64,000 nucleotides of DNA from Streptomyces sp. NRRL B-1347 (lineage in GTDB: Bacteria; Actinomycetota; Actinomycetes; Streptomycetales; Streptomycetaceae). Positions 1 to 7,509 of this stretch are shown piece by piece. The stretch is taken from the NCBI RefSeq assembly GCF_000720325.1, contig NZ_JOJM01000024.1:1-64000 (forward strand). Direction: 5' to 3'. Position 1 is the first letter of the stretch. Each line of letters begins with the position of its first letter. A program made the position numbers and the translations under genes. The notes under the pieces are model-generated. The model was given only the letters and a program-made list of their open reading frames with translations. It was not told the DNA's origin and did no database searches.

Positions 1-100
1 AGGCCTCCGTGCGGTGTAGTCACTAGACAGCTCCACCACACCGGAGGTCTTCGCCATGATCAAGCCCGGCAAGCGTTAACAACGCTCGTGAGCAATACAG
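1..100 (+). other. Left-edge non-coding stretch with a possible 7-codon ORF
   Basis: A short reading frame, ATG at 56 to TAA at 77-79 (peptide MIKPGKR), follows a good GGAGG at 43-47. The GGAGG can pair with CCTCC at 4-8; the longer match (CCTCCG.GGTGT against ACACCGGAGG) has a three-base bulge, so the ribosome site could be sequestered. The frame has a stop at 17-19, so it is not the tail of a longer gene inside the window. I do not recognise the peptide. It may be a leader peptide, a decayed remnant or chance. Confidence 0.2.
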
Positions 101-670
101 CTAGAGCGTCTCCAGGAAGCCGAAGGCCGTGCGCCAGGTGGCGTCGGCCGCGTCGGCGTCGTAGTCGTCCAGGTCCGGATCGGTGTACAGGTGGCCCGCC
201 CCGGCGTAGCGGTAGACCTCCACGTCGGCGCCCACGCGGCCCATCTGCAGGTACCAGGAGCTCAGCCAGTCGTCCGTCTCGAACGGGTCGGGCTCGGCGA
301 CGTGCAGCTGCACCGGCAGGCCGTCCACCGCCGCGTTCTCGGCGATGTCGCTGGTGCCGTGCAGGAGCAGCAGGCCGCGCGCCTTGTCGTCACCGAGCGC
401 GAGCGTCTGGGCGACCGAGGCGCCGAACGAGAAGCCCGCGTAGACGAGGCCGCGGTCCGAGTACGGCGCGGCGGCCAGAACCGCACGTTTGAGGAGCTCG
501 TCCCTGCCTACCTCTTCCTGGTGGGCCATGCCTTCCTCGACGGTGTCGAAGACGCGCCCCTCGAAGAGGTCGGGGGTCCACACCTGGTGGCCCGCCTCGC
601 GCAGCCGGTCGGCCGCCGCGCGCACCGCGGGCCGCAGCCCGTACGTCGAATGGAAAAGCACGATGTTCAT
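101..670 (-). CDS. Dienelactone hydrolase family protein
   Basis: Alpha/beta hydrolase of 189 aa, about the usual dienelactone hydrolase length. The nucleophile elbow is G-F-S-F-G-A around residue 81, so a Ser replaces the Cys of classical dienelactone hydrolases; an Asp in the EPDPFE stretch and the His of GAGHLY near the C-terminus complete a plausible triad. The fold and family are well supported; the substrate is not. The start is ATG at 670 (MNIVLFHS), because the frame upstream is low-complexity and unlike the family. There is no strong Shine-Dalgarno; CACGAT lies six bases before the ATG, a weak match to a leaderless promoter. It is divergent from the MscS gene with 77 bp between starts. 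Confidence 0.85.
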   Translation of the reverse strand: MNIVLFHSTYGLRPAVRAAADRLREAGHQVWTPDLFEGRVFDTVEEGMAHQEEVGRDELLKRAVLAAAPYSDRGLVYAGFSFGASVAQTLALGDDKARGLLLLHGTSDIAENAAVDGLPVQLHVAEPDPFETDDWLSSWYLQMGRVGADVEVYRYAGAGHLYTDPDLDDYDADAADATWRTAFGFLETL

Positions 671-701
671 GGAGCCATCGTGCCACCTGGGCCCACCCGT
701 C

Positions 702-742
702 CCACCTACCCTCGTCCGTCCCACCCGCTCCACCTACCCTCG
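702..742. repeat. 13-bp direct repeat in the divergent promoter region
   Basis: CCACCTACCCTCG occurs at 702-714 and again at 730-742, period 28 bp. The second copy contains the TACCCT hexamer predicted as the -10 of the downstream channel gene. Could be a duplicated promoter element or a regulator binding pair. Confidence 0.5.
735..740 (+). promoter_or_regulatory. Predicted -10 element of a leaderless mscS transcript
   Basis: TACCCT ends 7 nt before the ATG at 748, the spacing expected if transcription begins at the A of the start codon. A GGAG lies between them but only 4 nt from the ATG. No convincing -35 is visible. Confidence 0.5.
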
Positions 743-747
743 GAGAC

Positions 748-1839
748 ATGGAGAACGTCCTGCGTCCGTTGATCGTGGTCGGCGTCGCGCTCGTGCTCAC
801 CCTGGCCGTCGGCTGGCTGGTGGACACGGCGCTGCGCCGTGCCGACGCCCTGCAGCCGCAGCGTCCCCTGTGGGGGCTGCTCCGCCGCTGCCGCCTGCCC
901 TTGCAGGTCGTCCTGTGCACCGCCCTGCTGCGCGGCACGTACGCGCGGGCGAAGGTCGCCGAGGACCACTCGGCGGGCATCGGCAGAGCCTTCACCCTGG
1001 TCCTGATCGGCTCGGTGGCCTGGCTCGCGGTGCGGATCTCCACGGCGATAGTGGAAGCGTCGTACGCGCGCTACGCCGCCGCCCACCGCGACCCCGCCCG
1101 GGTGCGCCGCGTCCGTACGCAGGTGACGCTGATCCAGCGCGTCGTCGCGGCCCTGATCGGCGTGGTGGCGGTGGCCGCGATGCTGCTCACGTTCCCCGCG
1201 ATGCAGGCCGCCGGGGCCTCGCTGCTGGCGTCCGCGGGCATCCTCGGCATCGTGGCGGGCGTCGCCGCGCAGTCCACGCTCGGGAACCTCTTCGCCGGGC
1301 TGCAGATCGCGTTCGGTGACATGGTGCGGATCGGCGACACCGTCGTCGTGGACGGCGAGTGGGGCACCGTCGAGGAGATCACGCTGACGTTCCTCGCCGT
1401 GCGCACCTGGGACGAGCGGCGGATCACCATGCCCGTCTCGTACTTCACGTCGAAGCCGTTCGAGAACTGGTCGCGCGGCGGCTCCCAGATGACCGGCACG
1501 GTCTTCTTCCAGCTCGACCACACCGCCCCGATCGCGGCCCTGCGCGAGAAGCTGCACGACGTGCTGCGCGAGTGCGCAGCCTGGGACGGCAGGGACTGGG
1601 GCCTCGCGGTCACCGACACCACGGTCAGCACGATCCAGGTGCGCGCGCTCGCCACCGCCAAGGACGCCGACGACATCTGGACGGTCCGGGTCACGGTCCG
1701 CGAGCAGCTCGTCGCCTGGCTGGCCGAGCACCATCCGTACGCGCTGCCGCGGGTCAACACCGCCTGGGCGGAGCTGCCGCCCGACCGCACGGACCGGCGC
1801 CCGGCGCCGCCGCACGCGCCGCGCACGGGCCGGGGCTGA
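748..1839 (+). CDS. MscS-family mechanosensitive ion channel
   Basis: 363-aa membrane channel that should open on membrane tension during hypo-osmotic shock. Hydrophobic segments lie near residues 5-25, 45-60, 80-105 and 125-150; the MscS pore-lining helix is seen as the Gly/Ala-rich stretch ASAGILGIVAGVAAQSTLGN around 165-185, followed by the beta domain motif GDMVRIGDTVVVDGEWGTVEEI and the cytoplasmic vestibule. The C-terminal 20 residues are Pro/Arg-rich and probably disordered. It is convergent with the antiporter gene, the two stops being 12 bp apart. Family assignment is firm; conductance and ion preference cannot be read. Confidence 0.92.
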   Translation: MENVLRPLIVVGVALVLTLAVGWLVDTALRRADALQPQRPLWGLLRRCRLPLQVVLCTALLRGTYARAKVAEDHSAGIGRAFTLVLIGSVAWLAVRISTAIVEASYARYAAAHRDPARVRRVRTQVTLIQRVVAALIGVVAVAAMLLTFPAMQAAGASLLASAGILGIVAGVAAQSTLGNLFAGLQIAFGDMVRIGDTVVVDGEWGTVEEITLTFLAVRTWDERRITMPVSYFTSKPFENWSRGGSQMTGTVFFQLDHTAPIAALREKLHDVLRECAAWDGRDWGLAVTDTTVSTIQVRALATAKDADDIWTVRVTVREQLVAWLAEHHPYALPRVNTAWAELPPDRTDRRPAPPHAPRTGRG

Positions 1840-1851
1840 GCGGCGGGCCCG

Positions 1852-3438
1852 TCAGCGCAGGCTGCGGACGTCCAGCTGGCGCAGCACCCGGTCCACGATC
1901 TCCGGGTCGGAGCCGGGCTCGCTGCGCGCGGCGAGGACCGCGTGCCGGGCGGCCGACATCATCTCGCGCTGGATGCGCTGGACCGCCTTGAAGCGGTCGG
2001 CGCGCTTGGCGTACCGCTCGCGCCGCTCGTCGTCGACGATGTCCGGGCTGATCCGGGCGCCGATGTCGAAGGCGCCGCGCAGGAGCCGCTCGGACAGTTC
2101 CTCGGGCAGCTCCTCGACCTCCTCGATCTCCCGCAGCCTGGCCTTGGCGGCCTTGGCCGCGCGCAGCGCGAGGGCGCGCTCCAGGGCCCGTTCGGCGTCG
2201 GTGTCCGCGCGGACGTCGAGCTTCTTCACCAGCCAGGGCAGCGTCAGGCCCTGGGCGACGAGCGTGGCCATGATGACGCAGAAGGCGATGAAGACGACCT
2301 CGTCGCGGCCCGGGAACGGCGCCCCGTCGTCCGTCTTGAGCGGGATGGCGAGGGCGAGCGCGACCGAGGCGACGCCGCGCATCCCGGACCACCACATGAC
2401 GACGGTCTCGCGCCACGTCATCGGGATTTCCTCGTCGTAGTCGCGCCGCTGGTGCAGCCGCTTGGCGAGCCACGTCGCGGGCAGCAGCCACAGCAGCCGT
2501 ACGCCGACGACGACGGCCACGACCACGGCGCCCCAGCCGAGCATCTGCCACTCGCGTCCCTCGGAGGTGCCGAAGACGTTGTGCAGTTCGAGCCCGATGA
2601 GCCCGAAGGCGACGCCGGTGACCAGGGTGTCGACGATCTGCCAGAAGGACTGGCCGGTGATCCGGCCGAGCACGTCGTCGGCGTCGACGGCGTTCTCGGC
2701 GAGGTAGAGCGCGGTGGTCAGGACGGCGAGGACGCCGGAGCCGTGCAGTTCCTCGGCGAGTACGTAGGCGACGAACGGCACGAGCAGGGTCAGGCCCGTC
2801 TGCAGCGTCGCGTCGGCGAGCCGGCCCATCAGCTTGTTGCTGAGCCAGCCGAGCGCGAGCCCCACGGCCACGGCGACGACCGCGGAGAGCACCAGCTGAC
2901 CGGCCGCCGACGGCCAGGAGAAGGTGCCGCTGACGGCGGCGGCGATGGCCACGTGGTAGAGCACGATCGCCGTGACGTCGTTGAACAGGCCCTCGCCCTC
3001 CAGGATCGACACGAGGCGCCGCGGCAGTCCGAGCGAACCGGCCACGGCGGTCGCGGCGACCGGGTCGGGCGGGGCGACGAGCGCGCCGAGGGCGAGCGCG
3101 GCGGCCAGCGGCAGGCCCGGCACGATCGCGTGCGCGACGGCCGCGACCGCCGCGGTCGTCACGAAGACGAGGGCGACGGCGAGCAGCAGGATGGGGCGGA
3201 TGTTGGCCGCGAACTGCCGCCAGGACGTGCGCTGCACGGCGGCGTAGAGCAGCGGCGGAAGCACCAGCGGAAGGATGAAGTCCGGCGGGACGTCCACGTT
3301 CGGCACGAAGGGCAGGAACGCGAGGACGATGCCCCCGAGGGTCATCAGGACCGGCGCGGGAAGGCCGAGCCGATCCCCCAGCGGCACGGTCACCACGGCC
3401 CCCAGCAACAGGACGAGCAACAGCGCCAGTTGATCCAC
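1852..3438 (-). CDS. CPA1-family Na+/H+ antiporter
   Basis: 528-aa NhaP/CPA1-type monovalent cation/proton antiporter of the cytoplasmic membrane, for pH and sodium homeostasis. About 12 hydrophobic segments fill residues 1-400; family motifs are visible: PPDPVAATAV near residue 130 and EGEGLFNDVTA near 155, the ND pair being the conserved ion-binding site of electroneutral CPA1 proteins. A charged cytosolic tail of about 110 aa follows, with Glu/Arg-rich helices, likely regulatory. Starts with GTG at 3438, preceded by GGAGGG at six bases. Ends convergently with the MscS gene. Confidence 0.92.
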   Translation of the reverse strand: MDQLALLLVLLLGAVVTVPLGDRLGLPAPVLMTLGGIVLAFLPFVPNVDVPPDFILPLVLPPLLYAAVQRTSWRQFAANIRPILLLAVALVFVTTAAVAAVAHAIVPGLPLAAALALGALVAPPDPVAATAVAGSLGLPRRLVSILEGEGLFNDVTAIVLYHVAIAAAVSGTFSWPSAAGQLVLSAVVAVAVGLALGWLSNKLMGRLADATLQTGLTLLVPFVAYVLAEELHGSGVLAVLTTALYLAENAVDADDVLGRITGQSFWQIVDTLVTGVAFGLIGLELHNVFGTSEGREWQMLGWGAVVVAVVVGVRLLWLLPATWLAKRLHQRRDYDEEIPMTWRETVVMWWSGMRGVASVALALAIPLKTDDGAPFPGRDEVVFIAFCVIMATLVAQGLTLPWLVKKLDVRADTDAERALERALALRAAKAAKARLREIEEVEELPEELSERLLRGAFDIGARISPDIVDDERRERYAKRADRFKAVQRIQREMMSAARHAVLAARSEPGSDPEIVDRVLRQLDVRSLR

Positions 3439-3528
3439 GGGTGCCCTCCGGGGGCCGAGGCCTACACGATCAAGACCTCAACCTTGCCACGGAACGCGGC
3501 AAATGACGCAAAAGCGGCATCGGCGGCG

Positions 3529-4011
3529 CTAGCCGTGCAGCGACTTCCTCATCGCCCGGTGCGGAATCCCCGCGTCCGGGAACTCGGGACCGTACGCCAC
3601 GTACCCGAGGCGCTCGTAGAACCCGAGGGCCTGCGTCTGCGCGTGCAGGTCGACGGCGGCCAGCCCCCGCTCCCTTGCAGCGTCCTCGATGGCCCGCACC
3701 AGCGCGGCACCCGCGCCGAGCCCGCGCGCGGAGCGCAGCACGGCGAGGCGGCCCAGGGCGCCCACGGTGGCGTCCCCGCCGTTCTTGACGGCGGCGGCTT
3801 CGCCGGTGAGGAGCCGCCCCGTCCCGAGCGGCGCCCCGTCCTCGCGGCGCACCGCGAGGACGTGCACCGCCCCCGCGTCGTACTCGTCGTACTCCAGGTC
3901 CTCGGGCACGCCCTGCTCGGCGACGAAGACCTCCTTGCGGACGGCGAAACAGGCGTCCAGGTCCGCCCGGCCCTCCGCGACCCGGCAGCTCACGCCGCCC
4001 GCGGCGGTCAC
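3529..4011 (-). CDS. GNAT family N-acetyltransferase
   Basis: 160-aa acyl-CoA-dependent N-acetyltransferase. The pattern [13 protein letters not shown] near the N-terminus resembles the ElaA-like GNAT subgroup, and the acetyl-CoA loop is seen as [20 protein letters not shown] around residue 90. The GTG start at 4011 overlaps the TGA of the upstream pseudouridine synthase gene by four bases (GTGA), so it is translationally coupled and probably the last gene of lspA-rluD-GNAT. A second in-frame GTG lies six codons later. Acceptor substrate unknown. Confidence 0.85.
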   Translation of the reverse strand: MTAAGGVSCRVAEGRADLDACFAVRKEVFVAEQGVPEDLEYDEYDAGAVHVLAVRREDGAPLGTGRLLTGEAAAVKNGGDATVGALGRLAVLRSARGLGAGAALVRAIEDAARERGLAAVDLHAQTQALGFYERLGYVAYGPEFPDAGIPHRAMRKSLHG

Positions 4012-4949
4012 GCGCTCTCCGCCCGGACCCGGTCGAGGGCCAGCTGGAGGTCGTCGGGGTAGCCGCTCTCGTACTCGACCCACTGGCCGTCCCCGGGGTG
4101 CTCGAAGCCGAGCCGCACCGCGTGCAGCCACTGCCGGGTCAGGCCCAGGCGCTTGGCGATCGTGGGGTCCGCGCCGTACGTCATGTCGCCCACGCACGGG
4201 TGGCGGTGGGCGGCCATGTGGACGCGGATCTGGTGGGTGCGGCCCGTCTCCAGCTTGATGTCGAGCAGCGACGCCGAGCGGAAGGCCTCCATCAGGTCGT
4301 AGTGCGTGACGGAGGGCTTGCCCTCGGCGGTGACCGCCCACTTGTAGTCGTGGTTCGGGTGGCGGCCGATGGGGGCGTCGATGGTGCCGCTCATGGGGTC
4401 GGGGTGGCCCTGCACGAGCGCGTTGTACCGCTTGTCGACCGTGCGCTCCTTGAACTGGCGCTTCAGCGACGTGTACGCCCGCTCGGACTTGGCGACCACC
4501 ATCAGGCCGGAGGTGCCCACGTCCAGACGGTGCACGATGCCCTGGCGCTCGGCGGCGCCGGACGTCGAGATGCGGTACCCCGCCGCCGCGAGGCCGCCGA
4601 TCACGGTGGTGCCGGTCCAGCCGGGGCTCGGGTGCGCGGCGACGCCGATGGGCTTGACAATCACGACGATGTCGTCGTCGTCGTGCACGATCTCCATGCC
4701 CTCGACGGGCTCGGCGACGATCTGCACCGGCGCGGGCGCCTGCGGCATCTCCACTTCCAGCCAGGCACCGCCGTGCACGCGCTCGGACTTGCCGGCGACC
4801 GCGCCGTCGACCAGCACCTTGCCGGCGGCCGCGAGCTCGGCGGCCTTCGTGCGGGAGAAGCCGAACATGCGCGAGATGGCGGCGTCGACGCGCTCGCCCT
4901 CCAGGCCGTCAGGCACGGGCAGGGTACGGATCTCGGGAATCGTGCTCAC
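4008..4949 (-). CDS. rluD: RluA/RluD-family 23S rRNA pseudouridine synthase
   Basis: 313-aa enzyme converting specific uridines in rRNA to pseudouridine. An N-terminal S4-like RNA-binding domain (residues about 10-80, with [25 protein letters not shown]) precedes the catalytic domain; the catalytic Asp sits in the signature [15 protein letters not shown] near residue 142. The genes lspA-rluD occur side by side in many bacteria. GTG start at 4949 lacks a Shine-Dalgarno; CATACT lies 6 nt upstream, a relaxed leaderless-type -10. Exact target uridines cannot be told from sequence. Confidence 0.92.
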   Translation of the reverse strand: MSTIPEIRTLPVPDGLEGERVDAAISRMFGFSRTKAAELAAAGKVLVDGAVAGKSERVHGGAWLEVEMPQAPAPVQIVAEPVEGMEIVHDDDDIVVIVKPIGVAAHPSPGWTGTTVIGGLAAAGYRISTSGAAERQGIVHRLDVGTSGLMVVAKSERAYTSLKRQFKERTVDKRYNALVQGHPDPMSGTIDAPIGRHPNHDYKWAVTAEGKPSVTHYDLMEAFRSASLLDIKLETGRTHQIRVHMAAHRHPCVGDMTYGADPTIAKRLGLTRQWLHAVRLGFEHPGDGQWVEYESGYPDDLQLALDRVRAESA

Positions 4950-5018
4950 CCCACGAGTATGCAGGAGGGGGCGGACACTCCCGTACCGAAGGCCCCGCGC
5001 GCGGCCTCCGTGAACGGG

Positions 5019-5606
5019 TCAGTCCTTGTGCACGGTCCCGTCCGGGTCGAGCCCGCGGAAGGAGAGCAGCACGATCAGGATGCCGCCGCAGACGATCGCC
5101 GAGTCCGCGAGGTTGAACACCGCGAAGCCCTTGGGCGCGATGAAGTCGACGACCGCGCCCTTGAAGACGCCGGGCGAGCGGAAGATCCGGTCGGTCAGGT
5201 TGCCGAGCGCGCCGCCGAGCAGCAGCCCGAGCGCGATCGCCCACGGCAGGCTGTACAGCTTGCGCGCCAGGCGGGCGATCACCACGATCACGCTCGCGGC
5301 GATCACCGTGAAGATGATGGTGTAGGCCTCGCCCATGCCGAAGGCGGCGCCCGCGTTGCGGATCGCGTTGAAGCGCAGCAGGTCGCCGACCACGTCGATG
5401 GGCTCGTGGTGCTCCAGCTTGGCGACCACGATCATCTTGCTGACGAGGTCCAGGGCGTACGCGACCAGGGCCACGCCGAACAGCACGGCGATCTTGCGCT
5501 TGCCCCGGGGCGTCCGCTCGCTCTCGGCGTCCTGCCCGCCGCCGTCGGCGCCGTGCTCTGCCTCAGGGATGTCCGGCGTACCGATGATGCGCTCCGCCTC
5601 TGCCAC
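5019..5606 (-). CDS. lspA: Lipoprotein signal peptidase (signal peptidase II)
   Basis: 195-aa aspartic membrane protease that removes signal peptides from prolipoproteins after lipidation. Four transmembrane helices are apparent. The two catalytic Asp regions are recognisable: the [15 protein letters not shown] block near residue 95 (here [15 protein letters not shown]) and [12 protein letters not shown] followed by [10 protein letters not shown] near 140-165, giving the D-D dyad. An acidic/polar N-terminal extension of about 35 aa before the first helix is longer than in E. coli and common in actinomycetes. GTG start at 5606 with GAGGG upstream. Lies 69 bp before rluD, probable operon. Confidence 0.95.
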   Translation of the reverse strand: MAEAERIIGTPDIPEAEHGADGGGQDAESERTPRGKRKIAVLFGVALVAYALDLVSKMIVVAKLEHHEPIDVVGDLLRFNAIRNAGAAFGMGEAYTIIFTVIAASVIVVIARLARKLYSLPWAIALGLLLGGALGNLTDRIFRSPGVFKGAVVDFIAPKGFAVFNLADSAIVCGGILIVLLSFRGLDPDGTVHKD

Positions 5607-5683
5607 GTGAATCCCTCAACCTAGGTACCTGACTGGGACGAGGGTACGACACACGCGTGCGGCCCCAGGTGTCCAGGCCGCGC

Positions 5684-6910
5684 TCAGGAACGCCGTTCCT
5701 GCTTCTGCTTGCACTCGACGCACAGGGTCGCGCGCGGGAAGGCCTGCATGCGGGCCTTGCCGATCGCGTTGCCGCAGTTCTCGCAGAGCCCGTAGGTGCC
5801 CGCGTCGAGGCGCTCCAGGGCGCGCTCGGTCTGCTCCAGCATCTCCCGGGCGTTCGCGGCCAGGGCCATCTCGTGCTCGCGCGTGATGTTCTTGGTGCCG
5901 GTGTCCGCCTGGTCGTCGCCCGCCCCGTCCCCGGAGTCCCGCATCAGGCCCGCGAGGGACGTCTCGGACGCCTCGATCTCGGCGCGAAGGCGCAGGGTCT
6001 CCGTCATCAGCTCGGTCCGCGCCTCGGCGACCTCCGCCGGGGTCCACGGGTCCTCCCCCGGCCGCACCGCGAGTTCGCCGGGCGTGGCCGCGGCCCGCGC
6101 CTTCGGTACCGTTCCCGCCTTCGTCGCGGCTCCCGCCTGCTGCGTCGCCGTCGCCGTGCCCGGAGTCTTCTTCGCAACCACCGTCGTGGCTCCCGTCGTC
6201 TCCGCGGCCTGAGCCGCATCCTCGGCCGCGGGCGCGACCGTCTTCTTGGCCGAACGCTTGCTGGTCCCTCGGTCCTCCGCCGTGGCCCCCGTCCCCTTCT
6301 TGGACGCACCACGCCCCCCGCTCACCTGCTTGCCGGGGGCAGCACCTCCCGCCTCGCCCTCGCTCCCGGCCGCGACCTTCTTGGCAGCTGTCTTCTTGGC
6401 AGCCGCCTTCTTCGCCGCGGCCTTCTTGCCCACGGTCTTCGTAGCCGCCGTCTTCTTGGCCGCCGCCTTCTTCGCCGGTGGCGCCTGCTCGGTAACCGTC
6501 TCCTCGGACCCGGCCTTCGCGGCGGCCGTCTTCTTGGTCGCCGTCTTCTTGCTCACGGTCTTCTTGGTCACGGTCTTCTTGGCAGCCATCTTCTTGCTCA
6601 CGACCTTCTCAGCGGTCGCCTTCTTGCCAGCGGCCTTCGTGGTCGCGGCCCCGGCAGCGGTGGCCTTCTTGGCCGCGGTCCCGGAGGCAGCTGCCTTAGG
6701 GACACCCTTCTTGGCCGCGGTCTTCTTGGCCGCAGCCTTCGTCGCGGTCTTCTTCGGCTCCTCGGCGGCGGATCCCACCGCTTTGCCCGCCCGTACGGTC
6801 TTCACGGCACGGGACGCCTTGCCGCCCCCTCCTCCGGCCGCCCCGTCGGCCCCCGCGGCTGTGGATCTGCTGGACGCCGACTGCTGTACGGCGGTCTTCT
6901 TCGCCACCAT
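5684..6910 (-). CDS. TraR/DksA-type zinc-finger protein with H1-like Lys/Ala tail
   Basis: 408 aa. The C-terminal 130 residues form a DksA/TraR-like unit: a helical segment (EARTELMTETLRLRAEIE...) and a zinc finger C-x2-C-x17-C-x2-C within YGLCENCGNAIGKARM...LCVECK. DksA-type proteins bind the RNA polymerase secondary channel. The N-terminal 260 residues are a low-complexity run of KKTAAKK/AAKKTA motifs, as in histone H1-like C-terminal domains, predicted disordered and DNA-binding. Start chosen at ATG 6910 (MVAKK) after AAGGGG; upstream codons do not fit the family. I infer a chromatin or transcription role. From memory, the S. coelicolor equivalent is noted as nucleoid-associated. Confidence 0.85.
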   Translation of the reverse strand: MVAKKTAVQQSASSRSTAAGADGAAGGGGGKASRAVKTVRAGKAVGSAAEEPKKTATKAAAKKTAAKKGVPKAAASGTAAKKATAAGAATTKAAGKKATAEKVVSKKMAAKKTVTKKTVSKKTATKKTAAAKAGSEETVTEQAPPAKKAAAKKTAATKTVGKKAAAKKAAAKKTAAKKVAAGSEGEAGGAAPGKQVSGGRGASKKGTGATAEDRGTSKRSAKKTVAPAAEDAAQAAETTGATTVVAKKTPGTATATQQAGAATKAGTVPKARAAATPGELAVRPGEDPWTPAEVAEARTELMTETLRLRAEIEASETSLAGLMRDSGDGAGDDQADTGTKNITREHEMALAANAREMLEQTERALERLDAGTYGLCENCGNAIGKARMQAFPRATLCVECKQKQERRS

Positions 6911-7196
6911 GGCCGCGGCCCCTTCACATATTGTGATCTTGCACGCGAATCGTGCTGGGACGATAAATCGACTCCAGGCCCGCGGCAACGGGGCACGCCG
7001 CCCGATTCGCCCGCCCCACGGGTGCCGCGCGACGAGCCTTCAAGCGTTGTGCCCAGCTCCCCGCCCCGTAATCCGCCGACCGGGGCGCACCGGGACGCGT
7101 TGGCGCACGTCTCGCCATTCGGGTCAGTACGGCCCTCCCGGCCCGCACCGCCCGGAGCCCGCCGAAATCCGGTGGGCCACCCCTCCCCGGGCGCCG

Positions 7197-7202
7197 TACA
7201 CT
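7197..7202 (+). promoter_or_regulatory. Possible -10 of the ileS promoter
   Basis: TACACT sits about 25 bp before the first T-box-like sequence, giving a transcript start near 7209. No good -35 hexamer is visible at 16-18 bp, so this is tentative. Confidence 0.35.
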
Positions 7203-7219
7203 GGCCGGAGCGAAAAGCG

Positions 7220-7503
7220 TGGATGGGGACGAGTAGCGACGTACGCAGCCATGAGCGACCCGGGGACGGTGAGAGCCCGGGGGCGAGCGCGACGTGAAGA
7301 TCACCCCGGAGCCGCCGGAGGAAAGCCGCAGCCCACAGCCGTACCGGCCGGGCCGAAGCGAGTAGAACCGGTATCGCGACCCCAATGAGGGGGTCGTCAG
7401 CAGCGCCACCGGCGCCACGACGGCCAAGGAGGGTGGTACCGCGGGAGCGCAGACAAGCCTCTCGTCCCTCCGACGGAACGGAACGCACGTCCGCCGGAGG
7501 AAG
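7220..7503 (+). promoter_or_regulatory. T-box riboswitch controlling ileS translation
   Basis: The T-box consensus AAGGAGGGTGGTACCGCGGG is present at 7426-7445; its GGTACC region binds the uncharged tRNA acceptor end. Downstream, CCTCCGACGG (7467-7476) can pair with CCGCCGGAGG (7491-7500), with one mismatch, burying the ileS ribosome site GGAGG; there is no poly-U terminator. This is the translational type known in actinobacteria, in which uncharged tRNA-Ile frees the Shine-Dalgarno. The most likely specifier is ATC at 7300-7302; another ATC occurs at 7373, so the specifier assignment is tentative. The 5' boundary is approximate. Confidence 0.9.
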
Positions 7504-7509
7504 CGCGAT

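Noticed and set aside
6360..6760. Repeats of TTCTTGG-type sequence
   Set aside because: They are the codons of the Lys/Ala tail of the DksA-type protein, not an independent repeat element.
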